The notes: a model not told the origin generated them from the sequence alone. A stretch of DNA of 7,136 nt from Desulfuromonadaceae bacterium (GCA_013138655.1 WTCI01000251.1:1-7136), one strand, 5' to 3'. Positions 1-5,771 are shown, numbered from the stretch's first letter. Translations and numbers: made by a program.

Positions 1-143
1 AGATGTGCTGGTGATGCCCATGGAAAGGGTGTCTGTCGCCCGGATGGCGACAGTCAAGCCCCAGGGATGGCCATGTATTCATTCAATCGGCGGCCCTTGG
101 AATGGGCGGCACCAGACCATCAGCACCAGTTCTGAATAGTTAC
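1..143 (+). mobile_element. MITE copy 1, left end outside the window, loop-expanded variant
   Basis: This is the right-hand 143 bases of the repeat family also present at 575-718, 1931-2074 and 3605-3748. It starts at element position 15, so the left terminal repeat lies outside the window; the right terminal repeat (CTGAATAGTTAC) ends at 143. Where the other copies have 7 bases between CAGGGATGG and CGGCCCTTGG, this copy has 20 (71-90), a net gain of 13 bp. The right flank TGATTATT (144-151) would be its 8-bp target duplication, but the left partner cannot be seen. That flank overlaps the hisI stop codon (147-149), so the element abuts the 3' end of hisI. No reading frame of its own is supported. 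Confidence 0.85.
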
Positions 144-146
144 TGA

Positions 147-545
147 TTATTTTACAAAAGTCAGCTGCTCATTCGACAGGTCCAGCTGACGATAGAAGCA
201 GCTGGCGCGAGTCGCCCCGGTTGCCGGATCTTTGGTGTGACAGGCGCCGCCGCCCTGGGGTTCGACACGATAAATCAAGGCATCCTGATCACAGTCGGTG
301 AGAATTTCAACGATCTTCAGAAAATCCCCCGAAGTCTCCCCCTTGGTCCACAGCTCATTGCGCGAAGTTGACCAGAAGGTCGCCATCCCTTTTTGTAAAG
401 TGGTGGCAAAGGCTTCGGCGTTGACGTAAGCAAGCATCAGGATGCGGCCATCGCCGGCATCCTGCACAACCGCTGGCACGTAACCACCCCGTTTTTCAAA
501 ATCGATGCGCAGCTCTGCGCCCTCTTCCAACAATTTTTTATCCAT
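147..545 (-). CDS. hisI: Phosphoribosyl-AMP cyclohydrolase (HisI)
   Basis: This cytosolic enzyme of histidine biosynthesis hydrolyses the purine ring of phosphoribosyl-AMP to give ProFAR. The 132-residue protein is the usual size for a monofunctional HisI; there is no HisE domain. The family signature is visible: DCDQDAL at 84-90, with C85 and the Mg-binding aspartates D84/D86/D88, then ACHT with C102, and SCFYR with C116. The three cysteines match the zinc site of the family. The C102-C116 spacing is 14 residues, longer than the compact CHTGRRSC form, so there is a short insertion (about KDPATGA). The ATG at 543-545 is preceded by AGGAG (plus-strand CTCCT, 553-557) with a 7-nt spacer, which fixes the start. 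The gene lies downstream of hisG on the same strand, with a MITE in the gap and another MITE at its 3' end. Confidence 0.95.
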   Translation of the reverse strand: MDKKLLEEGAELRIDFEKRGGYVPAVVQDAGDGRILMLAYVNAEAFATTLQKGMATFWSTSRNELWTKGETSGDFLKIVEILTDCDQDALIYRVEPQGGGACHTKDPATGATRASCFYRQLDLSNEQLTFVK

Positions 546-574
546 GATTTGACTCCTGAAATAGCTGTTTGAAT

Positions 575-718
575 GTAACTATTCAGCAAGATGTGCTGGT
601 GATGCCCATGGAAAGGGTGTCTGTCGCCCGGATGGCGACAGTCAAGCCCCAGGGATGGGTTCATGCGGCCCTTGGAATGGGCGGCGCCAAATCATCAGCA
701 CCCATTCTGATTAGTTAC
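575..718 (+). mobile_element. MITE copy 2 (144 bp) between hisG and hisI
   Basis: This is a complete element. The left end GTAACTATTCAG (575-586) and right end CTGATTAGTTAC (707-718) are inverted repeats with one mismatch. The element is flanked by a perfect 8-bp direct repeat, GTTTGAAT, at 567-574 and 719-726. The right duplication starts directly after the hisG stop codon (minus-strand TAA, 727-729). GTAA-type ends with 8-bp duplications are characteristic of the IS66 family, so this looks like a non-autonomous IS66-type MITE. No transposase is present in the window. Removing the element and one GTTTGAAT would shrink the hisG-hisI gap from 181 to 29 bp, a normal operon spacing. Confidence 0.93.
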
Positions 719-726
719 GTTTGAAT

Positions 727-1665
727 TTAAAAGCGCCGGGCCTTCACCATCTCCTGAGTGAAAACCTTCGGTGCCGGAACCGGAACAATACCGTCGACAC
801 CAAGCCGCAGCAGCTTCGGTGCCAGGATATTCAGTTCGGATTCCCGAATCACCACCGCAACACTGCGCCAGGCCTCATCAACCACTGGGCTGACCGTCGG
901 CGAAACCACCGAAGGCAGCATCTGCTCAACTTCACTCAGCACCGCCGTCGGCACATCCATAAAAACCATATAAACCGGCTCCCGCTCCGCCTGCAGTACG
1001 GCATCGATACAGATGCGGATATCTTCCATCTTCTCCAGTTTGGCAGCATCTTTGATGGCTTTCCGGTTGGCAATCAGCTGCGGGTTGGAGGTAAAAAGTT
1101 CTGCGACAATGATGTTGCCGTTGGCTTTCAACGTTGCACCGGTTTCTGTGATATCGGTAAAGGCATCCGATTCCCCCATCATCACCTTGGCTTCGGTTTT
1201 CCCCTCACTGCGCAGAATCTGGATATCTTCGACACCGTAAAGTTCGGCCATCCGCCGTTTGGTCAGGTTCGGCAGTTCCGTGGCGATAATCTTGCCCTTA
1301 CAGTCTTCCGGCGACTCGATTCCCATCTCCGGGCGGGTCGCCAGAACCAGGCGTGACGGTTGATTGGTGTACTTGGAAAAAATGAAATCCCCGAGCACTT
1401 CGACCTGATCTTCCATCCCGGCCTCAAAGATGTAATCCTTGCCGGTAATCCCACAATCGACGATACCGTCCCTGACCTTCTGCGGCATCTCCTTACGATC
1501 CAGCACCCGGAAAACCACGTCTTTGTCATAGGGACCGGTCAATTCATACTGCCGCCCTTTTTTTAAGGGTCGACCGGACTTTGCCAATAATCGTAAAACC
1601 TGTTCGTTGAGACTTCCTGACGGAATCCCGAAATAAAGCACTCCCTCTTTTTTCCCGTAAGACAT
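727..1665 (-). CDS. hisG: ATP phosphoribosyltransferase, long form (HisG)
   Basis: This enzyme catalyses the first, feedback-inhibited step of histidine biosynthesis: ATP plus PRPP gives phosphoribosyl-ATP. The 312-residue protein has the two-lobed catalytic part (about 8-215) followed by the ACT-like C-terminal regulatory domain (about 218-300). That domain marks the long HisG form, which is usually histidine-inhibited and independent of HisZ. Visible motifs are GIPSGSLNEQVLRLL near the N-terminus and DITETGATLKANG at 171-183, the PRPP-binding loop. The N-terminal motif has Ser where many HisG proteins have PKG. The ATG at 1665 was chosen because AAAGGAAAG lies six bases upstream and the family alignment begins there. 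An in-frame extension to 1749 is possible but unlikely. The gene is transcribed towards hisI, from which a MITE now separates it. Confidence 0.93.
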   Translation of the reverse strand: MSYGKKEGVLYFGIPSGSLNEQVLRLLAKSGRPLKKGRQYELTGPYDKDVVFRVLDRKEMPQKVRDGIVDCGITGKDYIFEAGMEDQVEVLGDFIFSKYTNQPSRLVLATRPEMGIESPEDCKGKIIATELPNLTKRRMAELYGVEDIQILRSEGKTEAKVMMGESDAFTDITETGATLKANGNIIVAELFTSNPQLIANRKAIKDAAKLEKMEDIRICIDAVLQAEREPVYMVFMDVPTAVLSEVEQMLPSVVSPTVSPVVDEAWRSVAVVIRESELNILAPKLLRLGVDGIVPVPAPKVFTQEMVKARRF

Positions 1666-1717
1666 AACAATCTTTCCTTTGTCAGTATGCGTTCCAAACA
1701 GCTGTGTTTCTGTTCCC

Positions 1718-1735
1718 CGGCAAATCAATTTGCCG
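1718..1735. promoter_or_regulatory. 18-bp perfect inverted repeat in the hisG leader, possible operator
   Basis: CGGCAAATCAATTTGCCG is an 8-bp perfect inverted repeat with a 2-bp centre, located 53-70 bases upstream of the hisG ATG. It overlaps the transcription start predicted from the weak promoter at 1737-1765. The tiny centre makes an RNA hairpin poor, so a dimeric repressor site is the more natural reading. No regulator is identified. Confidence 0.35.
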
Positions 1736-1736
1736 C

Positions 1737-1765
1737 ATTCTGCCAACAACCCGGCAAAACATCAA
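1737..1765 (-). promoter_or_regulatory. Possible sigma-70 promoter for hisG
   Basis: On the minus strand, TTGATG (1760-1765) and CAGAAT (1737-1742) are separated by 17 bp. Each matches the consensus at 4 of 6 positions. Transcription would start near 1730, about 65 bases upstream of hisG. This rests on pattern matching only. Confidence 0.3.
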
Positions 1766-1930
1766 ACTTTTTGCGAGTGCATCATAGTTTGAATCTCAGA
1801 ATAAACCCTGACCCTATTGTTCCTGAATTCAGCGGATGGTTCCACCCGTTCAACCGATAAAAAAAGGGCAAGACATTTCGTCTCCCCGATTATCAGCAAC
1901 AGGAAGCAACCCATAATAGCTAAAAAAAGC
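1766..1930. other. Intergenic stretch between hisG and the MITE downstream of ltaE, nothing recognised
   Basis: No gene with a ribosome binding site and no strong terminator hairpin is visible here. The open frame that begins at 1817 runs through the MITE and has no Shine-Dalgarno sequence. The last ten bases (ending AAAAAAGC, 1923-1930) are the left target duplication of MITE copy 3. Just before it, on the minus strand, is the remnant of the ancestral stop codon of the threonine aldolase gene. Confidence 0.5.
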
Positions 1931-2074
1931 GTAACTGTTCAGCAAGATGTGTTGGTGATGCCCATGGAAAGGGTGTCTGTCGCCCGGATGGCGACAGTCA
2001 AGCCCCAAGGATGGGTTCATGCGGCCCTTGGAATGGGCAGCACCAACACATCAGCACCCGTTCTGAATAGTTAC
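1931..2074 (+). mobile_element. MITE copy 3 (144 bp), inserted at the stop codon of the threonine aldolase gene
   Basis: This is a complete element with ends GTAACTGTTCAG (1931-1942) and CTGAATAGTTAC (2063-2074), which differ by one base in the inverted repeat. It is flanked by the perfect 8-bp direct repeat AAAAAAGC at 1923-1930 and 2075-2082. The insertion point lies within the last codons of the minus-strand gene, so the right end of the element is now translated as VTIQNGC and supplies a new TGA stop at 2051-2053. The sequence differs from copies 2 and 4 at only a few positions, so the copies are recent or homogenised. Confidence 0.93.
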
Positions 2075-3082
2075 AAAAAAGCGTGTGAATGCTTCAACAA
2101 TTCGGGGAATATCAACTCCGGAGATATCAAGATGGGTGACCAGTCGCAGGTTTGTTCCCGTCGGGATGATAATCTGTTGAGCCTTTAAATGGGCCTTCAA
2201 TTCCTCAGCAGTGCCTGGGGGGACCTGCACGAAAACCATGTTGGTCTGGTTTTCTTCCCGGAGCACTCGAATCGCCGCAATTTTTTCCAACCCTTGGGCC
2301 AAGTCTGCCGCATTCTGATGATCTTCTGTCAGCCGGTCAAGATTATTCTCAAGAGCATAGATTCCTGCCGCCGCCAGGATTCCAGCTTGTCGCATACCAC
2401 CACCGACAACCTTTCTCCAGCGCCGTGCCTTGTTGATCAACTCCCGTCGGCCACAGAGAACCGAGCCGACCGGGGCTCCCAGCCCTTTGGACAGACAGAG
2501 GGAAGCCGTATCGAACGGCTTGGTGATTTCGGCAACGGAGACACGATGAAAAATCGCCGCATTGAAAACCCGGGCGCCATCCAGATGCAGGCCAAGTCGT
2601 TGTTCGTTGGCAAACTCCCTGGCCTGCTGCAGATAACTCATGGGAAGAGCCTTGCCGCCCTGAGTATTCTCCAGGCTGAGCAGTTTGGTTCTGGCATAGT
2701 GTGAATCATCCGGTTTGATGTACGCTCTGACCTTGTTCAGATCGAGGGAACCGTCAGCGGAAAAATCGATCGGTTGCGGCTGAATCCCTCCGAGGATTGC
2801 CGCACCACCGCCCTCGTATTTGTAATTATGCGCCTGCTGCCCGGCGATATATTCATCCCCCCGCTCACAGTGAGCCAACAGGGCCAACAGGTTTCCTTGA
2901 GTCCCGCTGGGCACCAACAGGGCGTCATCCATCCCGGTCATCTCTGCCGTGAGAGCCTCCAATTTATTGACGGTGGGATCTTCGCCGTAGACATCATCAC
3001 CGACCTTTGCGTTAGCCATCACTTGCCGCATGGCCTCACTCGGCAAGGTGACCGTATCACTTCTTAAATCAATCGGTTTCAT
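2051..3082 (-). CDS. ltaE: Low-specificity L-threonine aldolase (LtaE-like, PLP-dependent)
   Basis: This is a cytosolic fold-type I PLP enzyme that cleaves L-threonine or L-allo-threonine to glycine and acetaldehyde. The 343 residues align end to end with E. coli LtaE as I remember it, starting at IDLRSDTVTLPS. Key residues visible are H85 (PLP ring stacking), D168 (pyridine N), R171, the Schiff-base lysine K199 in CLSKGLG, and R313 in LRLVTHLD. The ATG at 3082 has AGGA six bases upstream and matches the family N-terminus. In-frame starts at 3100 (ATG) and 3136 (GTG) are alternatives. The C-terminus is odd: the last seven residues, VTIQNGC, come from MITE copy 3. Deleting the element and one 8-bp duplication restores an ending ...FTRFF followed by TAG, giving 336 residues, close to the usual length. 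Confidence 0.93.
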   Translation of the reverse strand: MKPIDLRSDTVTLPSEAMRQVMANAKVGDDVYGEDPTVNKLEALTAEMTGMDDALLVPSGTQGNLLALLAHCERGDEYIAGQQAHNYKYEGGGAAILGGIQPQPIDFSADGSLDLNKVRAYIKPDDSHYARTKLLSLENTQGGKALPMSYLQQAREFANEQRLGLHLDGARVFNAAIFHRVSVAEITKPFDTASLCLSKGLGAPVGSVLCGRRELINKARRWRKVVGGGMRQAGILAAAGIYALENNLDRLTEDHQNAADLAQGLEKIAAIRVLREENQTNMVFVQVPPGTAEELKAHLKAQQIIIPTGTNLRLVTHLDISGVDIPRIVEAFTRFFVTIQNGC

Positions 3083-3151
3083 CGGCGTTCCTGTTGACAT
3101 GTTTTCCTGCACAGCCCGCTCTTTCGGCATCAGCACCCGACATTTTTAGTC

Positions 3152-3180
3152 TTCAAAATATATGGTTTTTCTGATATAGT
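3152..3180 (+). promoter_or_regulatory. Probable promoter of the SEC-C protein gene
   Basis: TATAGT at 3175-3180 is preceded by TGA, making an extended -10. TTCAAA at 3152-3157 is a 4-of-6 -35 with 17-bp spacing. Transcription would start near 3187, about 49 bases before the gene. The minus-strand promoter of the threonine aldolase gene must lie in the same 150-bp gap; TATATT (minus strand, 3157-3162) is a weak candidate -10 for it. Confidence 0.45.
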
Positions 3181-3235
3181 CACAGCGAAGATTTGCCATT
3201 ATGACCGATTACACAAATATAAAGGAAACAGTTTC

Positions 3236-3445
3236 ATGTCTTTTTTAAGCCGCATATTCAAACGTCAGACAAACGAACCTGAATTAGCCGCTCCGCCACA
3301 ACCCTTGCCGGAACGAAATGACCTCTGCTGGTGCGGCAGTGGTCAAAAATATAAAAAATGCCACCTTGAAGCGGATCAACGACAACTGGCCAAAATCCGT
3401 GAGAAGGAACAGGCGACAAAGGCCCGGCGTTCAGCCTTTCGCTGA
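3236..3445 (+). CDS. Small SEC-C motif (zinc-binding) protein
   Basis: This 69-residue protein carries a single SEC-C motif, RNDLCWCGSGQKYKKCH, at 27-43, with ligands C31, C33, C42 and H43. It is the zinc-binding motif of the SecA C-terminus, also found alone or as a tail on many small bacterial proteins. In SecA it binds SecB and ribosomes; the role of this stand-alone protein is not known. The N-terminus is basic and hydrophobic (MSFLSRIFKR), followed by a Pro-rich linker. The C-terminus after residue 48 is a highly charged Lys/Arg/Glu helix. AAGGA at 3222-3226 lies nine bases before the ATG. The gene is divergent from ltaE and convergent with hcp. Confidence 0.85.
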   Translation: MSFLSRIFKRQTNEPELAAPPQPLPERNDLCWCGSGQKYKKCHLEADQRQLAKIREKEQATKARRSAFR

Positions 3446-3458
3446 GGGCCGAACTGCT

Positions 3459-3477
3459 GAAACCCCGTGCGGGTTTC
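3459..3477 (+). terminator. Weak stem-loop after the SEC-C gene
   Basis: GAAACCC-CGTGC-GGGTTTC forms a 7-bp stem with a 5-base loop, 14 bases after the stop codon. T-runs follow at 3490 and beyond but do not directly abut the stem, so termination here is uncertain. The larger hairpin at 3536-3588 is the better terminator. Confidence 0.35.
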
Positions 3478-3535
3478 CAATTCCTCAGTTTTTCCCAGTT
3501 TTTTTTGGCGGCACAACAAAGATGCACTCGTAAAA

Positions 3536-3588
3536 AGTCAGCACGACAAAGGCCCAACCATTTTCGGTTGGGCCTTTGTCGTGCGACT
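3536..3588 (-). terminator. Strong hairpin, terminator of hcp, probably bidirectional
   Basis: A perfect 19-bp stem pairs 3541-3559 with 3566-3584 (core AAGGCCCAACC / GGTTGGGCCTT) around a 6-base loop. It extends by AGTC/GACT across a one-base bulge. On the minus strand the stem is followed by TGACTTTTT, a usable T-tail for hcp. On the plus strand it would also stop transcripts from the SEC-C gene. Before MITE copy 4 inserted, this hairpin began about 20 bases after the hcp stop codon. It now lies about 170 bases away. Confidence 0.8.
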
Positions 3589-3604
3589 CAGCTTTTCAAA
3601 TATG

Positions 3605-3748
3605 GTAACTATTCAGCAAGATGGGCTGGTGATGCCCATGGAAAGGGTGTCTGTCGCCCGGATGGCGACAGTCAAGCCCCAGGGATGGGTTCATGCGGCC
3701 CTTGGAATGGGCGGCACCAAACCATCAGCAGCCGTTCTGAATAGTTAC
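3605..3748 (+). mobile_element. MITE copy 4 (144 bp) between hcp and its terminator
   Basis: This is a complete element with perfect 12-bp terminal inverted repeats, GTAACTATTCAG (3605-3616) and CTGAATAGTTAC (3737-3748). A perfect 8-bp direct repeat CAAATATG flanks it at 3597-3604 and 3749-3756. The right edge is 12 bases from the hcp stop codon (3761-3763). Element positions 47-54 and 60-67 (CTGTCGCC / GGCGACAG) form an 8-bp internal hairpin. Positions 30-35 pair with 103-108 and positions 75-80 with 96-101, so the interior can fold into a branched structure. Confidence 0.94.
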
Positions 3749-3760
3749 CAAATATGTTGC

Positions 3761-5389
3761 TTAATTTCCAGCCATGATTGCTTCAACATCGGATTTCACA
3801 TCACCGATCGGTTTGATGTCGAAGTTCTCAACCAGAACCTTGACCACGTTCGGTGACAGGAAGGCCGGCAATGTTGGTCCAAGGCGAATACCCTTGACGC
3901 CGAGGAACAACAGGGCCAGCAAAACGATTACGGCCTTCTGCTCATACCAGGCGATATCGTAGGAAATCGGCAGATCGTTGATATCATCCAGCTCGAAAAC
4001 CTCTTTCAGTTGCAGAGCGATGTAGGCCAAGGAGTAAGAATCGTTGCACTGACCGGCATCCAAAACCCGTGGGATACCATCAATGTCGCCAAGCTTCAGC
4101 TTGTTGTAACGGAACTTGGCACACCCGGCGGTCAGGATGACCGTGTCCTGCGGCAGTTCTTTCGCCACTTCAGTGTAATAGCTCCGGCTGGCATGACGGC
4201 CATCGCAACCGGCCATGACCACGAAGCGTTTAATGGCTCCGGACTTGACTGCGGCAACCACTTTATCCGCCAGTGCCATCACCTGGGCATGAGCGAAGCC
4301 ACCGACGATTTCACCGGTCTCAATCTCAACCGGTGATGCACAGGCTTTGGCTTTTTCGATAATTGCTGAAAAATCTTTGCTGCCCCCCTCGGGACGATCT
4401 TCAATATGGGTGACACCCGGCCAACCCGCCATGCCGGTGGTGTAAATGCGATCTTTATAAGCATCCTTGACCGGGGTAATGCAGTTGGTGGTCATCAGGA
4501 TCGGACCGTTGAAAGAAGTAAATTCCTTATCCTGCTGCCACCAGGCGTTACCGTAGTTGCCGACAAAATGGTCGTATTTCTTGAATGCCGGATAGTAGTT
4601 GGCCGGCAGCATTTCACTGTGGGTATAAACGTCAACACCGGTTCCTTCAGTCTGCTTGAGCAACTCTTCCATGTCTTTCAGGTCGTGACCGGAGATCAGG
4701 ATGCCGGGGTTGTTACGTACACCGAGATTGACTGTGGTAATTTCCGGATTACCATAGGTTGAGGTATTGGCTTCATCGAGCAGAGCCATGGCAGTCACGG
4801 CCGTTTCGCCACACTTCAGCACCAGGCCGACCATCTCATCAACACTCAGATCCTTAGTCGTTGAAACCAGTGCCGAAACCATGAATTCATAAATTTCCGA
4901 CTTCTCAAAACCGAGCAGAGCAGCATGATCGGCATAGGCCGCCATCCCCTTGAGCCCATAAATGAGCAGTTCACGCAGGGAGCGGACATCTTCATTGGGC
5001 TGTGAAAGGACGCCGACAGTCGCAGCCTTGGCGGCAAATTCAGCCTCGGAACCGTTCCAGTTGACAGCATCCCCGTCACTGCTGAAGCCAAGTTCAGCTT
5101 TAAGCGCATCACGCCTGGCGACCGACTCTTTGATCAGTTCAACAAAACGGGCATTATCAAAGTTGGCATTGGTAATGGTCGCAAACAGAGCCCGGCTGAT
5201 AAACAGTCCGATTGAATCGTCCAGTTTATTCTGCCGTTTAGCTTCATCGGCAACAACAGCCAAACCCTTCAAAGTGAAAACCAGCAGATCCTGCAGGTTG
5301 GCGGTATCCTCTTTTTTGCCGCAGACACCGACAATATTACAACCGGTCCCCTTGGCTGTTTCCTGACACTGGTAACAAAACATGCTCAT
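3761..5389 (-). CDS. hcp: Hybrid cluster protein / hydroxylamine reductase (Hcp, prismane protein)
   Basis: This cytoplasmic iron-sulfur protein reduces hydroxylamine to ammonia in vitro. In vivo it is linked to nitric oxide reduction and protein S-nitrosylation under nitrosative stress. The protein has 542 residues. The N-terminal cubane-cluster motif is C5-x2-C8-x8-C17-x5-C23, the Desulfovibrio-type spacing, unlike the longer E. coli motif. All hybrid-cluster ligands are visible: H235, E259, C303, C395 (the persulfide cysteine, in AGCDG), C423, C448, E483 and K485. Their spacing agrees with the D. vulgaris protein as I recall it. The ATG at 5387-5389 has AAGGAGAG (5398-5405, minus strand) eight bases upstream. 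No hcr reductase gene is adjacent. An FNR-type box lies upstream at 5465-5478, and the gene is divergent from the DUF1858/binding-protein gene. Confidence 0.97.
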   Translation of the reverse strand: MSMFCYQCQETAKGTGCNIVGVCGKKEDTANLQDLLVFTLKGLAVVADEAKRQNKLDDSIGLFISRALFATITNANFDNARFVELIKESVARRDALKAELGFSSDGDAVNWNGSEAEFAAKAATVGVLSQPNEDVRSLRELLIYGLKGMAAYADHAALLGFEKSEIYEFMVSALVSTTKDLSVDEMVGLVLKCGETAVTAMALLDEANTSTYGNPEITTVNLGVRNNPGILISGHDLKDMEELLKQTEGTGVDVYTHSEMLPANYYPAFKKYDHFVGNYGNAWWQQDKEFTSFNGPILMTTNCITPVKDAYKDRIYTTGMAGWPGVTHIEDRPEGGSKDFSAIIEKAKACASPVEIETGEIVGGFAHAQVMALADKVVAAVKSGAIKRFVVMAGCDGRHASRSYYTEVAKELPQDTVILTAGCAKFRYNKLKLGDIDGIPRVLDAGQCNDSYSLAYIALQLKEVFELDDINDLPISYDIAWYEQKAVIVLLALLFLGVKGIRLGPTLPAFLSPNVVKVLVENFDIKPIGDVKSDVEAIMAGN

Positions 5390-5462
5390 AGTTTTAGCTC
5401 TCCTTGTGTTGGATGGGAATTTACCTTACCGCCCGAAAATGACATAAGCACCTGGCAAAAAA

Positions 5463-5478
5463 AATTGACGCAGATCAA
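5463..5478 (-). promoter_or_regulatory. CRP/FNR-family operator upstream of hcp
   Basis: Read towards hcp the sequence is TTGATCTGCGTCAATT, an inverted repeat TTGA-n6-TCAA of the FNR/DNR/HcpR type. It matches the box at 5729-5744 in 14 of 16 positions. Its centre is about 82 bases upstream of the hcp ATG. Candidate -10 elements on the minus strand are TTATGT with an extended TG (5442-5447) or CATTTT (5436-5441), which put the box near -36 or -42. Which CRP/FNR member binds cannot be told from the site. Confidence 0.7.
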
Positions 5479-5594
5479 TTGTGGATAAAATTTGTTATGT
5501 TTTCTTGTCGGCTGAAATCAAACAAAGTCATAAAAGCATAGCAGAGTAAATTCGATACACCACTTTATTCAGAGTTTTCTGAGTAAATCCTGCG

Positions 5595-5668
5595 GTAGGG
5601 GCGATCCTTGTGATCGCCCTTGTTCTGTCAGCGATCAGGATTCGGGCAAATACAAGATTCGCCCCTAC
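5595..5668. repeat. GTAGGGGCG-type palindromic repeat (REP/MITE-like)
   Basis: The left arm (5595-5619, starting GTAGGGGCGATCC) and right arm (5644-5668, ending TTCGCCCCTAC) are 25-base inverted repeats matching at 20 of 25 positions around a 24-base centre. Repeats with these ends are dispersed in many bacterial genomes and often give spurious ORFs containing GANLVFA; such a frame is present here on the minus strand. No clear target duplication flanks it. It lies between the hcp and DUF1858-gene promoters and may insulate them. A smaller stem-loop (TTATTCAGA / TCTGAGTAA, 5565-5586) precedes it. Confidence 0.75.
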
Positions 5669-5728
5669 ATTCGCATAAATAACCACCGGCTCAATACTGA
5701 CAAGAATGGTCATGTTTTTTCTCATTTC

Positions 5729-5744
5729 TTGACCTGCATCAATT
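5729..5744 (+). promoter_or_regulatory. CRP/FNR-family operator upstream of the DUF1858/binding-protein gene
   Basis: TTGACCTGCATCAATT contains the FNR-like inverted repeat TTGAC-n4-ATCAA (5729-5742). With the -10 at 5766-5771, transcription would start near 5777-5778. That places the box centre at about -41 to -43, the classic class II activator position. It is nearly identical to the box upstream of hcp, indicating a shared regulator. Confidence 0.75.
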
Positions 5745-5765
5745 AAATATGATGCTCCTGTCCCC

Positions 5766-5771
5766 TATACT
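5766..5771 (+). promoter_or_regulatory. -10 element of the DUF1858/binding-protein gene
   Basis: TATACT matches the sigma-70 -10 consensus at 5 of 6 positions. There is no good -35 hexamer; the activator box occupies that place, as expected for an activator-dependent promoter. The resulting leader is about 22 bases and includes AAGGAG at 5787-5792. Confidence 0.6.

Noticed and set aside
721..1356. Long plus-strand frame opposite hisG, and similar antisense frames opposite hcp, ltaE and the DUF1858 gene
   Set aside because: Composition is typical of antisense shadows, no families are recognisable, and each overlaps a well-supported gene along most of its length.
1666..1749. 28-residue N-terminal extension of HisG
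   Set aside because: The family alignment starts after the ATG at 1665, which has a good ribosome site. The extension would cover the predicted transcription start and palindrome.
1817..2188. Open frame reading through MITE copy 3 (peptide MPMERVSVARMATVK...), with a similar frame through copy 4 at 3467-3856
   Set aside because: The shared peptide comes only from the repeat, the flanking parts are unrelated and antisense to real genes, there is no ribosome binding site, and the 13-bp expansion in copy 1 shifts the frame. The repeat is not protein-coding.
1..3748. CRISPR array or tandem repeat
   Set aside because: The repeats are 144 bp, separated by whole genes, and flanked by target duplications. 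There are no regular spacers.
5528..5725. 65-codon minus-strand frame with GANLVFA
   Set aside because: It is generated by the GTAGGGGCG palindrome, a well-known source of spurious ORFs, and has no ribosome binding site.
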